Shown: positions 12,600 to 26,639 of the stretch, one piece after another
How the letters are laid out: each line of letters opens with the position of its first letter
Numbering within the stretch: the stretch's first letter is position 1
Origin: Haemaphysalis longicornis
Taxonomy: Eukaryota; Arthropoda; Arachnida; Ixodida; Ixodidae
Assembly: GCA_013339765.2 (NCBI GenBank)
Contig: CM023454.1
Span: 44,277,177 to 44,341,176, forward strand
Length of the DNA: 64,000 nucleotides
Reading direction: 5' to 3'
Program-made: the position numbers and the translations under genes
The notes under the pieces: generated by a model
Databases searched by the model: none
The model's input: the letters and a program-made list of their open reading frames with translations, nothing else
Told to the model about the DNA's origin: nothing

Positions 12600-15500
12600 A
12601 AATGTTTTTTTTTCTCATATTCTATGAATGACCTATACGAAGGAGCCTTGAACTGAAAAAATTTTTCGACTAACTTGTTTATAGCTTGATTATGGCCGAG
12701 TATAGAGAAACCTTACAAGAAACTCTCCTTTTCTTGTGGGCGTAAAAGTTCTACGTGGCACCTTCGCGATTGAGAAGTACCGTTGTAAATAATTGCTAGG
12801 TCGCGGATAGCAGGCTGTTGGGCCTTTACTTTTAAAATCTTTGGCGCCACCTTAAGTGTGTGGGTGAACTACGTTTGCATTTTTCCATTTCCTATTGCTA
12901 TTCATGTTGCTTGAGATAGCTCATCACCCACTGTTTCTATGTGAACGTTTGTGGAAAGATTTTTTTTCTGCTAACTACCGCACTTAACCCTTGTACGACT
13001 TCATTCGAATTGAGTTCATAAACATGGCTTTAGCAGCTATTGGGGTGGTATTTTATTAAATATCACTGTTTTTTTGGCTGGTGTTGATTTAAAACCATTG
13101 TTGAGAGCCTCACATCGACCAGAAATATCACTAATGTAAAATCTCACAACCCTTCTAGAAACATACCTTTGGAGGACAATTTTTTTCGCACTATAACGTA
13201 GTTCACCCAATATTTTTAGTCCTGGCCAGAATAAATTCACGCAATTTTATACGTTTCTGAAATCCTCTAGAAGTTGAAAATGTCTACTAAAGTCTTAGTA
13301 GCAGAATACTTCAACCAATCACTGATCGATAGCCACTCTCTTCACTTACGGTCAATTGCTTTTTATCGCACATCTCCTATGCCCATTCAACGTATGTAAG
13401 GAGGTAATTGATATACTGAGACCAGTTAAATATTTCTATATATTGTTGTTCTGAAACACTTCTTAACTAGTGTCTTCGCTGTGAAGGCTCCTGCGTTGGT
13501 AAGCTTATAATATCTTAAGCGGATCTTCATTCTGCCAACTGGTGCACCGAATTGGAAATGCCTAGCTTTTCTTCTAGGGATTGTAAAGGTACTACCAAAA
13601 CGTTAAGGCCGCAGGTAGGTACGATATTTGTGTTACACATCTTAGCACTGCTGCATTTACCATCTATAAGGTATGAAAGTACGTTTTAAAAAGAAGCCAA
13701 CTTTTGACTGTGGGCCACATCTTCCCTCTGAAATGTAAACTAGCTCATAATGTTGGAGATAGTCCATCTTCACCTTGCGAAAATAAGAATAAAGAGTGCT
13801 CAGCGCTGGCGGTTGTTTTTGGCACTGCATTCGGGGATTAAACGCGGAACACGCAGGAACATTTTGGGGCATTCCTGTCAGGAAACAAGCAGTCTGTTGG
13901 GCAGCATTAGGTAGACGTTTTTGCGGTTACTTACAAAAGTATCTGGTGACCAGCAAAGCCAAACATTTGACAATAGGTTTATGCTATGTTTAATTATTCA
14001 TTTTATAGCACTTATCTTCCTTCCCTTCATCCAAGGCCAATTTCAGATAGGACTACAATTTAAATATAAACTTGAAATGAATGCTTTTGAGATGCAAACA
14101 CACGTTAGTTTCCATAAGAAAACCTTTTAGAACAAAATTGCAGACCTAAATGAACCTTGTTATCTTTGCTTTTTGTTTTGACTTCAGCAAAGGGAACACG
14201 ATTACGGGAAGTTGCCGACATAATATTGCGATAAGGTGTGTTTTCTAGTCTGGATTGTTCAGCACATAGGAGGACATTCGTAAGGTCACATTCTCACCTT
14301 TTCAATATTTTATATAGGCATAGTGTATTTTTAACGCGCTTTTTTGGTGTGTTCAGCAAGAGCTGTAGAAAATACAATGTATGGAAATGACACCTTCCTT
14401 CTTTAAAGCATAATGCAAACCAACGTTGAGACCCGAGAAGTCGTCTCAATGGGTATGGTGTGATATTAGTTCAGTGTTAATATATCTGTCTTAAAAAAAT
14501 TCAAAGCAGCATGATTGTTTTTACTTGATTGTCCAAAATAGCACACCCGTGTAAAAAGCAAGGAGCAAACTGCTCACTGATTTGCACACCCTTGTTTTCT
14601 GAATGTATAGTAGCTGGGAACTGCTTTGCTAGATCGACTCAAGCAAACTATCATTATTCCTGAAATCCCCAGAAATATTTCGACCACGGGTTTAGAAATT
14701 TTTAACCAGCCGGTGCTTGTCATACAGGAATTCTTCAAAATTACAGCCTACAGAACTCAAATAGATCAAATATTTTCAGGTTTTATCAAAAGAATTTGAA
14801 AAGTTACTGCATTCTCAAAACTAATTTATAAAGCATGAAGACATTGCTCTACGTCTCATGCGTGAAAATGTTTGTGATTTGAAATATGAGAGTTCTGAAA
14901 ATTACAGCTACCAATAGCAAAATATTGTGTTATCGCGAGGGTTTCGAAATTTTGATCTTACTACCGATCGTGCCGTTCGTCTATGTCAACTACATTGATG
15001 ACGACCTTCACGCATGCCTGACCAAATTGATCTGCAGTGCACATTGCTATTTATAAAGCGGTGATACCAACTTTCTTGATTATCGCCTGTTAAAGACGTG
15101 TAAAAACACTGGCTAAAGTGAAAGGTCGCATATACCTAACAAGCATTCCGAAACTCGCCGTAATACAATTACACTCAATTACATGCACCTTGATTGCAAA
15201 CTAAAGTCAGCTGTTACTAGCTACAAATGTATGACTCGTAGTAAAAAACGTAGCTTTCAATACTAGCTGTAATCTTACATGGGAGCAATCACAAGAACAG
15301 TATTTTGCAGACAGGCATTAGAAAAGTTTTGCTTGTAAACGTTTGTTATATATGAAGGGAGGACGGGTCAATTGTTTTAATTTTGTATTCAAAGTAAGCT
15401 ACTGGAAAGGAGCAGAGAATTTAGGGTAAAAGTTCTGGTTTATTAGTTTTCACATTTTAAGTTTCTTCTTCAGCTTGGAAAAGCTACAGTAATGTGACCT

Positions 15501-18500
15501 TCGAATTTTTGAAACTATGTCAAACATTTACGTGATTACCTATATTGCCAGCGTTTATTTCTCTGGAGATAAGTAGGGAAACTTCCCCTATCGAACAATT
15601 GTGAACCACGGGGAAATCAACCGACCAAAAGTACTTTGAATGACTTAAGAGATTGGTTGACCACTAATAAAGAAAAAGGACACAAATAGCGTTAGAGAGA
15701 AGGGTTGGGCCCTCAGTGTACTTCACGGTTAACTGTGATGTTCGAACAACCGCGCATAGGACTTACCACAGAAAAGTGTCTCGAGGTTTTTCGTTTTGGT
15801 CACACAGGTCGGCAGTATTTTTCTGATATTACAGCCGTCTGAATAAAATCAGCGACTGGCACACTGTTGCTTTACATGACGTTTTCTTTAGTTGAAGACG
15901 TCAAAAGTAATTTTAAGGCCTAAATGGGAGTTGGACGTAATCTACAGATGCGTCCTTAAGTATTTTCGGGAGAACAAACTCTGGGTTCCAAGCAGTGTTG
16001 GGATTGAAGTCGTGCCTTATCAATTATCTTTAGTTTAATTTCACCACTGTACAGAATGCTCTTCGGGAAAAAGGTCAATGGTTAGAAAGTTTCACCGGGC
16101 GGTTTGTCAAGTGGGGCCAAACAGAAAACCTGGGAGTAGCCAGGTATTGTGATAGCTTCCACGTCAGTTTGTTGTGTTAACGCGCTCGCTTCACTTCTGC
16201 GATTTTATGGCTGTTGTATGAACGATACGTACGGTATGTTTGTTGCCTAGCGTATTCGCAGAGCAAATAGTATGTATGGGGGCGCTGAAAACAAGGATTC
16301 ATTTTTGGTGCGTGAGCGAATGAAAGGTTGTAGTACCAGGCTTGTAGTGGTGGGTTTCATGGTTTTGTGAAGTATATACTACCTTAGGGTTATTCTGTGT
16401 GATATTAGTGATATTCACAGTAGATATAAGATATTTACTAGGACGCAGAAATTTTGGTTTTGGAATTTTATAGTTGCTTTTAGAGTGAGTCGGCAGGACA
16501 GCTTTTAGGTGCACCGATTTTGGAGAACGAAGAGCTTCACCTGACGTGTTCGACAAGTTGTGAATTTTGAGATTTAAAAGTTTCGCATCGAGTAGGTTAT
16601 GGAGTAGCCATGTGCATTTCCGTAATCTTGAAGTATTTATGTGAAGCCTGCAATATCCAAATCTGGTAATGAGTAGGACTTGAATGCTGGTGTTTATAAT
16701 TTTTGTATGCAGTATCTGCGATGGAATGCGCATTCTAAAAAAGATAAAGCTGCGAAACCATCAGACGAACTGCGCACAAATAAACTGAACCAAGGGACCA
16801 ATGGAGATGACATCGTTGGGTGTAGAGGTATACAGCTTTGCTATAGAAGTCCTATGTCAGTGAACTACAAAGTGTTGTAGCGCAAGGAGTACAGTATCCT
16901 GCTGTTTTTAGAACGCGTTGCGAAACCTAAATGTGTGCCCCGGTATTTTTTAATACGCGTTCCGAAACGTTCTACGCGCGGCGTAACGAGAATGTCCCAG
17001 TGTTTTATTACCGTGACTACATCAGACGACGATTATGACGACAACGACATAAGACGGTGAAATCCCGACTCCCTAAGGTGCTTCCACCTAAATATTTTTG
17101 TAATGTTTTCATTAAAATACATAGATTCTCGAACTTGCGATAACAGATAAAGTACTACTTCGTCTCCGTGGCCGCCACCACGAATGACACAAGCCTTCGG
17201 AGCTCTTAAATTGGTTCAAAAGTAACGAAATATTTCTGTTGATGGCGTGTGGAGGGCAACAGCAGGGAGCAGTGAACGCGACAAAAAATGAATTCCAGGC
17301 AGGCATGGCAGATGCATTTTTGACGTAAAATTACAATTTTTACGAACTGAATAGTTTCGCAGCCAATTTTTACTAACACAGTTCTGTGCACCTAAATTAT
17401 GTGGCGGTCGCTAATATATATGGCTGAACATTGGCGCCCTAACAAAGTACTGGCATGCAAACTAAGTGGGCTCAATGGGTATTGGAACAAGGAATGATAC
17501 GATTAAAGCTTAGGAAACTGAAACAACCTTTTTGGAAAGGGTTAACACTGGAATATATGTTTTGATATTTAAAAGTAAATAAAAGAAGTGTGCTTATCTA
17601 ATTGATAGCCACCAGGGTAACGAAATATTCTTGCAATGTGGCGGGAAAAGTGGGAATACCAACAGCTTTGCGAAGACGTGAAACATAAATCATCCGAAGC
17701 CAAGAATAGACTCAGGCAACCGAATATCGCCAGCAGTGTAACGCGGAATCTTCAAATGAAATGATTCGCTGGCTACGGAAGAAAAACAAAACGGACAATT
17801 CTTGGCGCCCTAATAGCGTGTGCATCTGAAAAACAATGTCTGTCACCAGGCTCCGTATAATACACGTAGAAGCTTTGAATATTACTACTCACTTTTTTTA
17901 TAGAACAGACAATTATCAGTGTTCTGCCGCGTGGAAAAGTGCTTATTTTGGTCTTGTTGTGCAGTTTTGTGCAGTTTTGGTCTTGTTGTGCAGTTTGTTG
18001 TGCATAAAAAACGGTCAGACGAAGGTAAACAAAACCGCCATACCGTTTGTTTTTATTCGCGCCCTACTAACAAAATTATTGCCTTCGACACAACCGCCTA
18101 ACTGCACTTCAAGAGTGTACTACACTACGACTTGTGGAAATATGCTTCCCGTGGTGTACAAAGTTGAAATCGAAGAAGTCGAACGTCATCTTAAAGGTAG
18201 AAGATGCTTTTTTGCACTGCGGTACCACAATTGTCCCTAGAATGATCACGGATGAGCTAAAAGGTCGAGTCGCAATATAGAATCTGAGGCAGTTTTATGA
18301 TTTTTGAAACCATTTTGCTCTGTGAATGTCGTTGAATAACGAACCTATTAAACACTCGACATGCGCGTGACAGGAGTCAGGCAATAGGTCCGAAACCGTG
18401 CCCTTTATATCGAGTGTTCACACAGATCATTGCTTAGAAGAATGTTTTTTGACAAGAAAATATTACCTTACTCAACAGCAGCCATAAATGTGGCGGTTGG

Positions 18501-20900
18501 TGAAAATAGTGACGCAAGTTTGTCCAGCAAAACCCTTGTTTTTAGACGAGAACACTCGGTGAACGCGCAAAGTGGATAATGAAAGGAACCCATTCGAGCG
18601 ATATCCTGGATTTTGTGCGAGAGCACGCAAACTGCGCGCACCTATTATAGTGACACTCGCCCTTTTCTGTTCTCTATGTAGCACTAAGTAATTGGCGGTA
18701 CAACCAGTGTAACGTTAGCCGCTTGCACTGCAGTACAATATATTGTGAAACCTAGAACTTTATTGAGCCGGGTTCTACTCTTTTCTCTGCTGCCTACCGT
18801 GGCAACGACTCTGAAATTAGACGCAATTTGCGCAACTATACGACGCAATGGAGCGTACTAGTCTGAGGGAGATGGTCTTATTGACGCAACAAGGATGGGG
18901 GTGTTTTTTATTTTGACCGGAAATAACACGGTTTCCCTAAAAGTTTTTCAATGGTGGGTGAGCATCTGAAAGATGCACGGGAACTTGTAAACTCTAGTGT
19001 TATGACAAATACGTGTACAAAGATTTGGGTCTCTAAATGACAGAGAGCTTGTTGACAACCTTTGCTGCATTCGTTTTTTTTTCTTGATACGTTCAAAAAG
19101 AATCAACGTAGGTGTTCTTACCGAACATCTTTTCATTTCTTTTTGAACAATAAAGAACGCACTCTGTAATTTTATTTTGCACTGCCCATTTTTGTAATAA
19201 AAAATTTCCGGACACGAGCCAACGTTTCTGGTGTCTGGGAAAAACGAATATTTATTTGGAAGGGTCGCCTAACGCCGCAAGGGAAAAGGGTGAAAAAGGG
19301 AGGAGGCAAAATGTCCCTAATACTATCGACACTATAGCCAGAAACCATGTGCTCGCAAACATTTTTGAGCAAAATTGCGGCACTTCTGAGTTGCGGCAAT
19401 AAATAATTGTGTTTTCCGAGTTTCATTCCCTGGAAACGTTTATTAGGAGCCACTGTATCTTTCGAACAAAGCGAAAGTGCAACAAAATTTCGATATTTCT
19501 GCAAATGTGCTAGTGCTTGCTGTTAAAATCTTTGCTTTAGTGTAATTACTTCCCAGTGTGGTTGTCTTACTGGTCGACGTGACCAAGCTGCCTGCAAGTA
19601 TATGTTCAGTAGAATATAGTTCACATCGTAATATACCAAACATCTATAAAAGGTGAGATGTCACGACTATTCAAACCTCCAATTACGTTATCAAGGTTAA
19701 ATACTAGTCAGATATTGAACAAAAGAGTTTTATATCAAAATTTCTAAACGAAGAATATCCGAAAACTTTATTTTTTTTGTACAGCCGTCATATGGTAGCG
19801 GAGTACCAGGATAATGGTGCGGAAAAACGCTGAGATGTTTAGGACAACTTATACTTTTGAAGAACCTAAATACACATTTTCGGGATCCTTATCCTTTCAG
19901 ATGTTACCAGTTAATTTTTTTAGAGAGATGAGGTCAGAATAATTTTATTAATTTTTTCCAGAGTGACGAGGTAAGAATATATTCATTGCAGTAGCGCTTG
20001 TTTATTCCCGAAAGGTTTAGTGAAAGTGGCATTGAAAAGCACAACAGTATGTTCAAGCTATTTTCTTCAAAAATGTTTTACTCCTACAACTTCCAATTAA
20101 ACTGCAAACAAAAAGTTTCGTCATAGGGAATGATCATTTTTTAGTAAAATGTTTTTGCTAATAAAAGTGATGTTTTTTTGGTTGGTGAGTGTACATCAGA
20201 ATAGAGAGCCGTAGTGGTATCGTAAACTCAGCTTATACTCAGTATAATACATTTTAAAGAAAACCTTAGCACAAGCCTTTGGGAGAAACGCTTTAGAAGA
20301 GAACATGTTCACAAGCTCAACGCAGGTGAACTGGTATACAAGTATAGGGCGTGTTGTGCATATATTTATTAGCGTGCACAAGTGTTGTCAAAATAAGTGT
20401 CAAAAGATTTTGGAGTAGGGTATATAGAAAACAATGGTTTTATTTGTGTTATTTTTTTTAAATTTATTTCTTTATTTGTATATTTTATTTACGCCCTTCA
20501 GTGCTGGAGGCGTCACAGAGAGGAATGGGTTACGCAATGCGAAATAACAACAAAAGTACAGCAACTATATTAACAAAATCAATTTTATCCTGGTTATACA
20601 GTATTGGCTAATGCACTGTAAAATTGCGGAATAATATGAATGGCCATTACATTTGGGTGAAGGCGGCTCCAGTCATGTGATGTACTCAGGATGAACGATT
20701 ACGTAAAACGTCTCTTGCTCTAGGTGATATCAACTTGTTTAGCATGATCGATTCGTCGAGAAATGTATTGCAGTTGAATAAAGAGTGTGAAAAGTTGGGT
20801 GCGATGATGGTATAGCTTGGCAAACAATGTAAGACGAAAAGTAGTTCGAAGAAAAGCCAAACATGGAAGCAAGACAATGAATATCATAAATCCAGATGCT
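12600..20900. other. Long anonymous AT-rich stretch, no gene recognised
   Basis: No frame carries a recognisable domain. The longest (16,299-16,733, minus, 144 codons) is rich in Asn, Thr, His and Lys from AT-rich composition and has no motif. Near 20,450-20,560 a T-rich run is followed by a segment that feels repeat-like, but I cannot place it. Ancient repeats or introns are possible. Confidence 0.45.
17946..17993. repeat. Tandem 29-bp repeat, about 1.7 copies
   Basis: TTTTGGTCTTGTTGTGCAG occurs at 17,946-17,964 and again at 17,975-17,993, a 29-bp period, followed by a partial TTTGTTGTGCA. It lies inside an open frame (17,836-18,240, plus) that I do not regard as a gene. Confidence 0.8.
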
Positions 20901-20925
20901 TGCAGTACGGGCATAATTGGAGTGA

Positions 20926-21513
20926 ATGAAGCGAAAAGGTCTTTTAGATACGAATCAGCTTATGGTGGTGTCTGTTCGCTCCGCCGTTGTGAAGGCGTCA
21001 TTGTGCGGCGTCCACAACACCACTCCCTATGCCTGGCCAGGCACCACTGATGATGTTTGTAGTAGGATGCCCATAGGGATTAGCCAATCAAAGAATCCGT
21101 CACGAGATAGCTTCGCGTTTCACTACCCTCGTCATCTCTCCGTAGGGAAACCTCCTCCCGCAACGCCGCTATTGGTGCCACGGGCTACGCCGCCGGTGAC
21201 GCCACCTGCACCGCCAGCGTCAACGCCAGTGTCAGCGCCACAGAAAGCGGCGCGGAGAAGAGGGGCACAACAAGAACAAGAAGAAAGAGCAGCACCTCCT
21301 CTGACAATGATCGTCCACCCGAAACACGAAGACGCCAACCTCATCCCGAGCCAAGACTTGGTGCGCCTGATCAAACACGCGAGTCCGTGCTTGGCCGTGA
21401 GCAAGCGCCAGGACCTCATGAACCGGGACAAATACTATAACTGGATGAGGATGACAAACGCAGAACAGTATGAACTACTGCGCGAGGTCATCCACCGGGA
21501 GACAACGTCATGA
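20926..21513 (+). CDS. Unidentified proline-rich protein, candidate host ORF or terminal exon
   Basis: An open frame of 195 codons, the longest outside transposable elements. I do not recognise the protein. Residues 1-75 are unremarkable and may be intron or UTR read-through. Residues about 76-108 are a Pro/Thr/Val/Ala-rich linker with many PP and TPP steps. Next come a basic/Gln-Glu patch (RRRGAQQEQEER) and a compact C-terminus with a likely amphipathic stretch (IPSQDLVRLIKHASPCLAV) and NRDKYYNWMRMTNAEQYELL. The segment from about 20,960 is much more GC-rich than its flanks, and an AATAAA lies 113 bp past the stop. An acceptor-like TTTGTAG at about 21,050 and the in-frame ATG at 21,068 offer shorter starts. 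It could be a last exon, a retrocopy or part of an unknown element. Confidence 0.4.
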   Translation: MKRKGLLDTNQLMVVSVRSAVVKASLCGVHNTTPYAWPGTTDDVCSRMPIGISQSKNPSRDSFAFHYPRHLSVGKPPPATPLLVPRATPPVTPPAPPASTPVSAPQKAARRRGAQQEQEERAAPPLTMIVHPKHEDANLIPSQDLVRLIKHASPCLAVSKRQDLMNRDKYYNWMRMTNAEQYELLREVIHRETTS

Positions 21514-21625
21514 GCACCTCGGTTACGGTCTTCTGAAATTGTGTTCTCCACTGCAGATTACTTATATTACATCACAATGCGACCAGTACTGGTCGAAGAA
21601 CCGCGTGTCGCTTTATTGATCCAAA

Positions 21626-21631
21626 AATAAA
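21626..21631 (+). promoter_or_regulatory. Possible poly(A) signal AATAAA after the proline-rich ORF
   Basis: AATAAA 113 bp downstream of the stop at 21,513 on the same strand, a normal distance for a short 3' UTR. The surrounding DNA is AT-rich, so a chance match is possible. Confidence 0.35.
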
Positions 21632-21649
21632 ATACCATTCATCTTTTGG

Positions 21650-24600
21650 ACGCGACCTTAATGATACAAAGCTTCTACATAATCCAATTTTATTTATTTG
21701 TATTTTACTAAACAGGAATTTTTAATAATCATTAGATGCGTGTAAACTTTGACGTATCTGATGTATTTGAAAAGAGGGAAGGTTGCTCTACTGCACCAAT
21801 CACGGGAAAAAACTTCCCCAATAAAGTACAGCCCCATTTCTTTAACGTACATCTTGTGATTGTTGGAACACACAGTTTTCAGCAACTTTAAAAATTTTCT
21901 TTATTTCTCCTGTTTTTTCATCAACATGACATTGTTTTGAAACTCTTTTCTCGTGTGAGACTCAACCCGATATCGCCTCCTGACCAGTTATATCGTGAAA
22001 GTCGTAGTCTCGTGACTGAGCGGGATACCGAATTTTCAAAATTTTCTATTGCTAATGTGCAGCATGGATGGAGAGTGTAGCAGCTTTAAGCGCTGACACG
22101 TAAACGTAGGAAGCGGTCTTATAGGCAGCCCAACGATAATTACCAGCAGACCGCCATGCTGTTTGAAAAATGCGTTTTTCTAATTGGACACCCGTTTTAA
22201 ATGAGATGTTTACTATCGCGCGAATGAATTTACAGTGATTATGTGTTGCGAAATTTTTGGAGGCAAACAGATCCCAGTTTTTTTAACAGTGATTTCGTCA
22301 AAACCTGCCAAGTAAACGTCAACAAAGAATCCTGGTTGTAGTGTATTAAGTTGAAAATTGTCTCTTTTGTAGCCACGTATATTTTTCACTTGTTTCGTAG
22401 TTTCCCGCAACGATACCCTAATTGCAAAACTCGGTAACCAGTGATCGCCAATTCCTGAAAATACGTACAGGCGAAGAAATATCGGTATGTGTTGGCATAA
22501 CTGCGCGATATTCCGGTTGCATTATTGCAATTTTAGCCAAGCGAAAGGTTGTGCAGAAACTCGAAAATTATCTGCTTTTTCAGTAACGGGTTAGAACGAG
22601 ACCACTTACGTATTCGCCCTTGTGATGGGAAACTTGAAACCGCCCTGCACAAATAATAGATCAGAAGGAACGCGTGTGGCAACAGTGTTAAAAACGTCAT
22701 GTAGTTCACTTACAAATGAGGGGGCGACAAAGGCGGGCGATGCCATGTTCAAAAAATGAGGTTTCGTTTACATACAAATATTGATGTTAGCCTAGATTAG
22801 TTGGAAATTGCAGTTTATTCGCACACATGATGATAGTATTTCTTTTGTTATGGCCAGGAGCTCCCCACCTCCCCATCCGCGCAGTACGGTGACACCGATA
22901 TATTGCATACCGATGGGAGTCTGGAAAACTGTCGAAATCGTTCACGTATGCGGAAGGTCAAGTGTCACTTCGGGAAACCATATGGGCGTTTCATGTGTCA
23001 ATCCGGTGAGAAAAAACAATGTTTGTTAAGTAGGCATCGGACGTTGGTGAAAATAACTGACACTTTTATTATTGGTGGTCCTTTCATTTCGCTTTCAGGT
23101 GTCCCTACGATGTGTTTTCTGGTGGAACTCAAATAGTGCTGGCAAGTTCATGGAACTGTTCCCCTCCATGAAATCTATCGTATTGAAGGTTGTACAAAAG
23201 CCCGGCTATAGCGGCGGCGCCTGCTGTACTGATACGTCGTTCGCAGCGATGGCAAGAACAATGCAGCCTCGTCTCGACGTAAAGTTACGCCGCTCTTCGC
23301 GTGGGGGCTGCGGAAGGCTAACCTTACCTGCTGCTTGTGCGCTTTCATTTGAAGGCTGTTTTAAGCTCGCGCCGGCTGTTTTTGCAGCGTTCGTGCTTAC
23401 GTGATTTATCAGCGAGCATATCGGAGCAAAAGTCGGAGCTACGTTATATTGTTGCAGTAAAACCTGCATTCTGGACACCGAGCTGTGAGGAAATTTCTAA
23501 ATCAGGGCTTGCAATGCCAGACAAATGATGTTGGCCACTTGTTCGTTATCAGGGAGTATTGGTGGATGCGCCCTAGAAAGGGGATGGGTGAGAGGTTTTC
23601 GTCGGAATTACGATAATATTCTAGTAAATGATAATACTGATAATATATTATTAACTATATTTTGTTGTTCAATCATGTCTTCATACACTCCCAGGGAATG
23701 CGGATGGGCTTTTCTGGCCGCCCCCCAAAACATATTATTTGTTATTACCAACTATGATTATAACTATTATAAATGTAATGGTAATATTTTCTTTTTTCTT
23801 TTCTTGGTGACAGTCATCCCGGCCGATTGAACGGAAGCTCGCGTTGAGGACAGGAAGTAAATGGGAATATAAATGACGTTTAGCATCTTTACAATAGGCG
23901 CTAATTCCAGAAAGGAGAAATTTCTCCACATGGCACCTTTCTAAGGAATCCAGATCGTCGTTTGGCTACCCGGACTTGAACCAGTTGACTGATTTTAAAA
24001 AGAATAGCTACTAGAACATTAATCTATTATGCCGAAGGTTGATGACCAATCGCCGACCCCTGGCAATAAAAGAGGCATTACTACTACTTATACTGTACAA
24101 AAGTACGCAGTAGCAACATTCGGGGGCATGGCCAGGAAAGCTAAGAGCAAACGCGCTTAGTCACGGCTTTTGTCCGTCACACGAGTAGGGGGCAAACATA
24201 TATGAGTTATGTGCAATTTGAAATGGCACGTAAAAATCAAATTAAAGACAAGAATAATTACATGGCTGTCATACCAAACGACCGTAATTTTAGACGACCA
24301 ATCAAATTGCTGTGTTTTTTATGTGTTGCTTTATGTTGGTGCACCTGAATTGGTGGTCAAAACTAGAACATTTACGGAGCTATAGCCTCATGCAGTTGGC
24401 GCTGCGTAGATACAGAAATGCTTCGATGCCAGAGGATGACGATGCACCTACCTGCCCACAGCAGCTGAGTACTCAGGATTTCGGTTCGGGGAGGAGGTAC
24501 GTGAAGGACCAGAAAAGCACAAGAAAGAAAACAAGCGAAGTAAAATTTCACGTCCCCCTAATGGAGACGTACGGCCACAAATAAACGCCGAACAGCTTTT

Positions 24601-25930
24601 CTTTGCAGCCGTACAGCTGCATGAGGAAGGATGTCAGATTCTCCTTCGCAGAAACCCACTCTGCCTTGACGTTTTCTCCTAAATCTGGCAAACTAAAATA
24701 AAACAAGACAACAGAAAGAGGCAAGCTATCAATATTTACGGTGGTTTTATGCTCTCTCTCAATTTCCAATTATTTTAATAATTTCTTTAGCGAGATTGCA
24801 TACATCCATCGAACCCGCATATGACTTGTTCGTAGCGTGCGACACAAAAAATATTCATTACCATCCATTATTCGCTGGTAAGCATAGAGTTGTTGTCTTA
24901 ACCGGTTGCTTCCTAACCCACCTTTTCTGCCACTTTTGTGTAGGCCCTTAGCAAGGCTTGTAGCCACAAAGAAAACAGGAGCAGCAGCTACGCATAGCTT
25001 GCCCGCGGAGTGGGAGACCCGAGCATCAGGAGAGTGGTTTTGCAGATCCAGCTCCTTGCAACGGCTGCAGGCGGGAACTAGGCCCCTTGCGAAGGCCGTA
25101 CCAACGCGCACACGCCGCATCTGTTGCCCGGCCGTGGTTGTTGATGTAGCATTTGTTATTCAAGAACAGCCGATTGTATCGAAGTTGGTAGCGTGGTCAG
25201 CCTGGCTGGCTTTTTATAAAATAAAGAGATTTTTCGGAATCACGCGCGTCACAGAGGGAAAATCTTTACTGATAACGATATCTGAAAGTTAAAACTCACT
25301 GCGGAAACAGATAAGTTTGTCCCTTATTTTCGAGTTCGTTCTTTTGGCAGCAATAAGAAGGCATTTCTTTTGAGTGAAGAATCTTAATTTTTACGCGCAA
25401 TGAATGGACGTTAGCGTGAAGGTATCAAAAACTGTAATAACATAGGTGATTTTTTTTGTTACTGTTCGTTCCCACATTTCTTTTGAGTCCAGAGTGCCTC
25501 GAAGGATAAGATTGTCACGCCGGGATCTCAGGTTAAATAAAGCGGCAATGTAACGTACTGTTGTGCACAGTTATTTCCTGGATAGCTTTCTGAGTTTTTT
25601 AGTTCATGGTCCCGTCAATCTAAAACTTTAATTTTTTCTTCCTAATCATCCTGTCCTTTAAGAATGCCGATGACTTTTGGTTGTATAGCTTTTGGACATT
25701 TTAGAGCCCTTATATCGGCAGCCAGTTGAGAGTGACCTTTTGATGCTTGAAGTGAACGTGCATGAACGAATTTAGAAGATAAAACATAACGGTGATTTGT
25801 TAGGCAGGGTTTTCTGGTAATAAAACAAGTTCTAGACAGACCTGAGAACGAGTTGTAGGCTCTGGAGTCCACTCAATGTCACCAGGGTGTAACAAAAGAA
25901 GCGCTATAGAAATAAAAGAAGCCAAAACAG
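21650..25930. other. Anonymous stretch with small GC-rich islands
   Basis: No domain recognised. Two GC-richer islands stand out from the AT-rich background: 23,140-23,420 (open on both strands, plus 23,072-23,404 and minus 23,206-23,478) and about 24,930-25,130 (also open on both strands). Open frames on both strands usually reflect composition rather than coding. These may be pieces of unrecognised repeats or 5' regions of retroelements. Confidence 0.4.
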
Positions 25931-25949
25931 ACGACTGGGTGAGTTGGTA

Positions 25950-26150
25950 CATTGTCTTGCTTGGTAACAGCGCAAATAAAACAGGACACAAAAGGAAGAA
26001 GGAACGGACACAGCGCTGACTTACAACTGAAATTTTATTGCGGTTGCCAGTGGTTTTGTAGAAATACTTTCGCTAATAATCTCACACACTACCCGTGGTC
26101 ATGGGTACAGCAAAGGGCACCGATCGCTAAACCGTATTGCACAGGGCGCT
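25950..26150 (-). mobile_element. Probable Penelope-like element 3' end
   Basis: Read on the minus strand, a segment with CAATAAAATTTCAGTTGTAAGTCAGCGCTGTG, given here only as its parts CAATAAAATTTC and GTCAGCGCTGTG, followed by a TTCCTTCTTCC...TTTGTGTCC run. It resembles 3' ends of tick Penelope-like elements and parallels the 3' end of the fragment at 9.7-10.3 kb. No protein domain is visible, so this is a short 5'-truncated copy. The call rests on remembered family pattern only. Confidence 0.45.
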
Positions 26151-26639
26151 AGACTATATCGCACAAGTATAAATAAATACCGTCCATTGCGGTTCTGCAG
26201 ACTCTCGATTCATTGCTTCCTTTCTGTATTTTCCCTCCGAGAGACCACCAAAGAATCTAGAACCGGGTTGCTTTGAATCACGGCTCAGCTGGCGGCCCGA
26301 ACACAAGACGCCGCATACTCAAGCTCCCCAGCCCACGAAGAAAATGCCCAAATAAACCTTCCGATCTATTTGTAAACATTGTAGGACTTCTATATGTTGC
26401 GTAGTCATACAAAATTATATTTTGTACATTTAGTAGACTCCTGTTTTTGACATACGTTGTTACTTTTCCTTGTATGTTTCCATTCTATGACGTTTCATTC
26501 TCGCAGGTGTTGTTAATCAGTCATCTACTAAAAATATTCATACTCTCATGCATAGGAAGTCATTCGTCTGCTAGAATATAAGCCTCTATTTGTTCTGATC
26601 TCACTGTTCTGTTTCATTCTTTCCGCTCCTGCAGGCGAA

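Noticed and set aside
16299..16733. 144-codon minus-strand open frame
   Set aside because: The longest frame in a 7-kb desert, but AT-driven composition, no motif, no promoter or poly(A) context. Expected by chance in AT-rich DNA.
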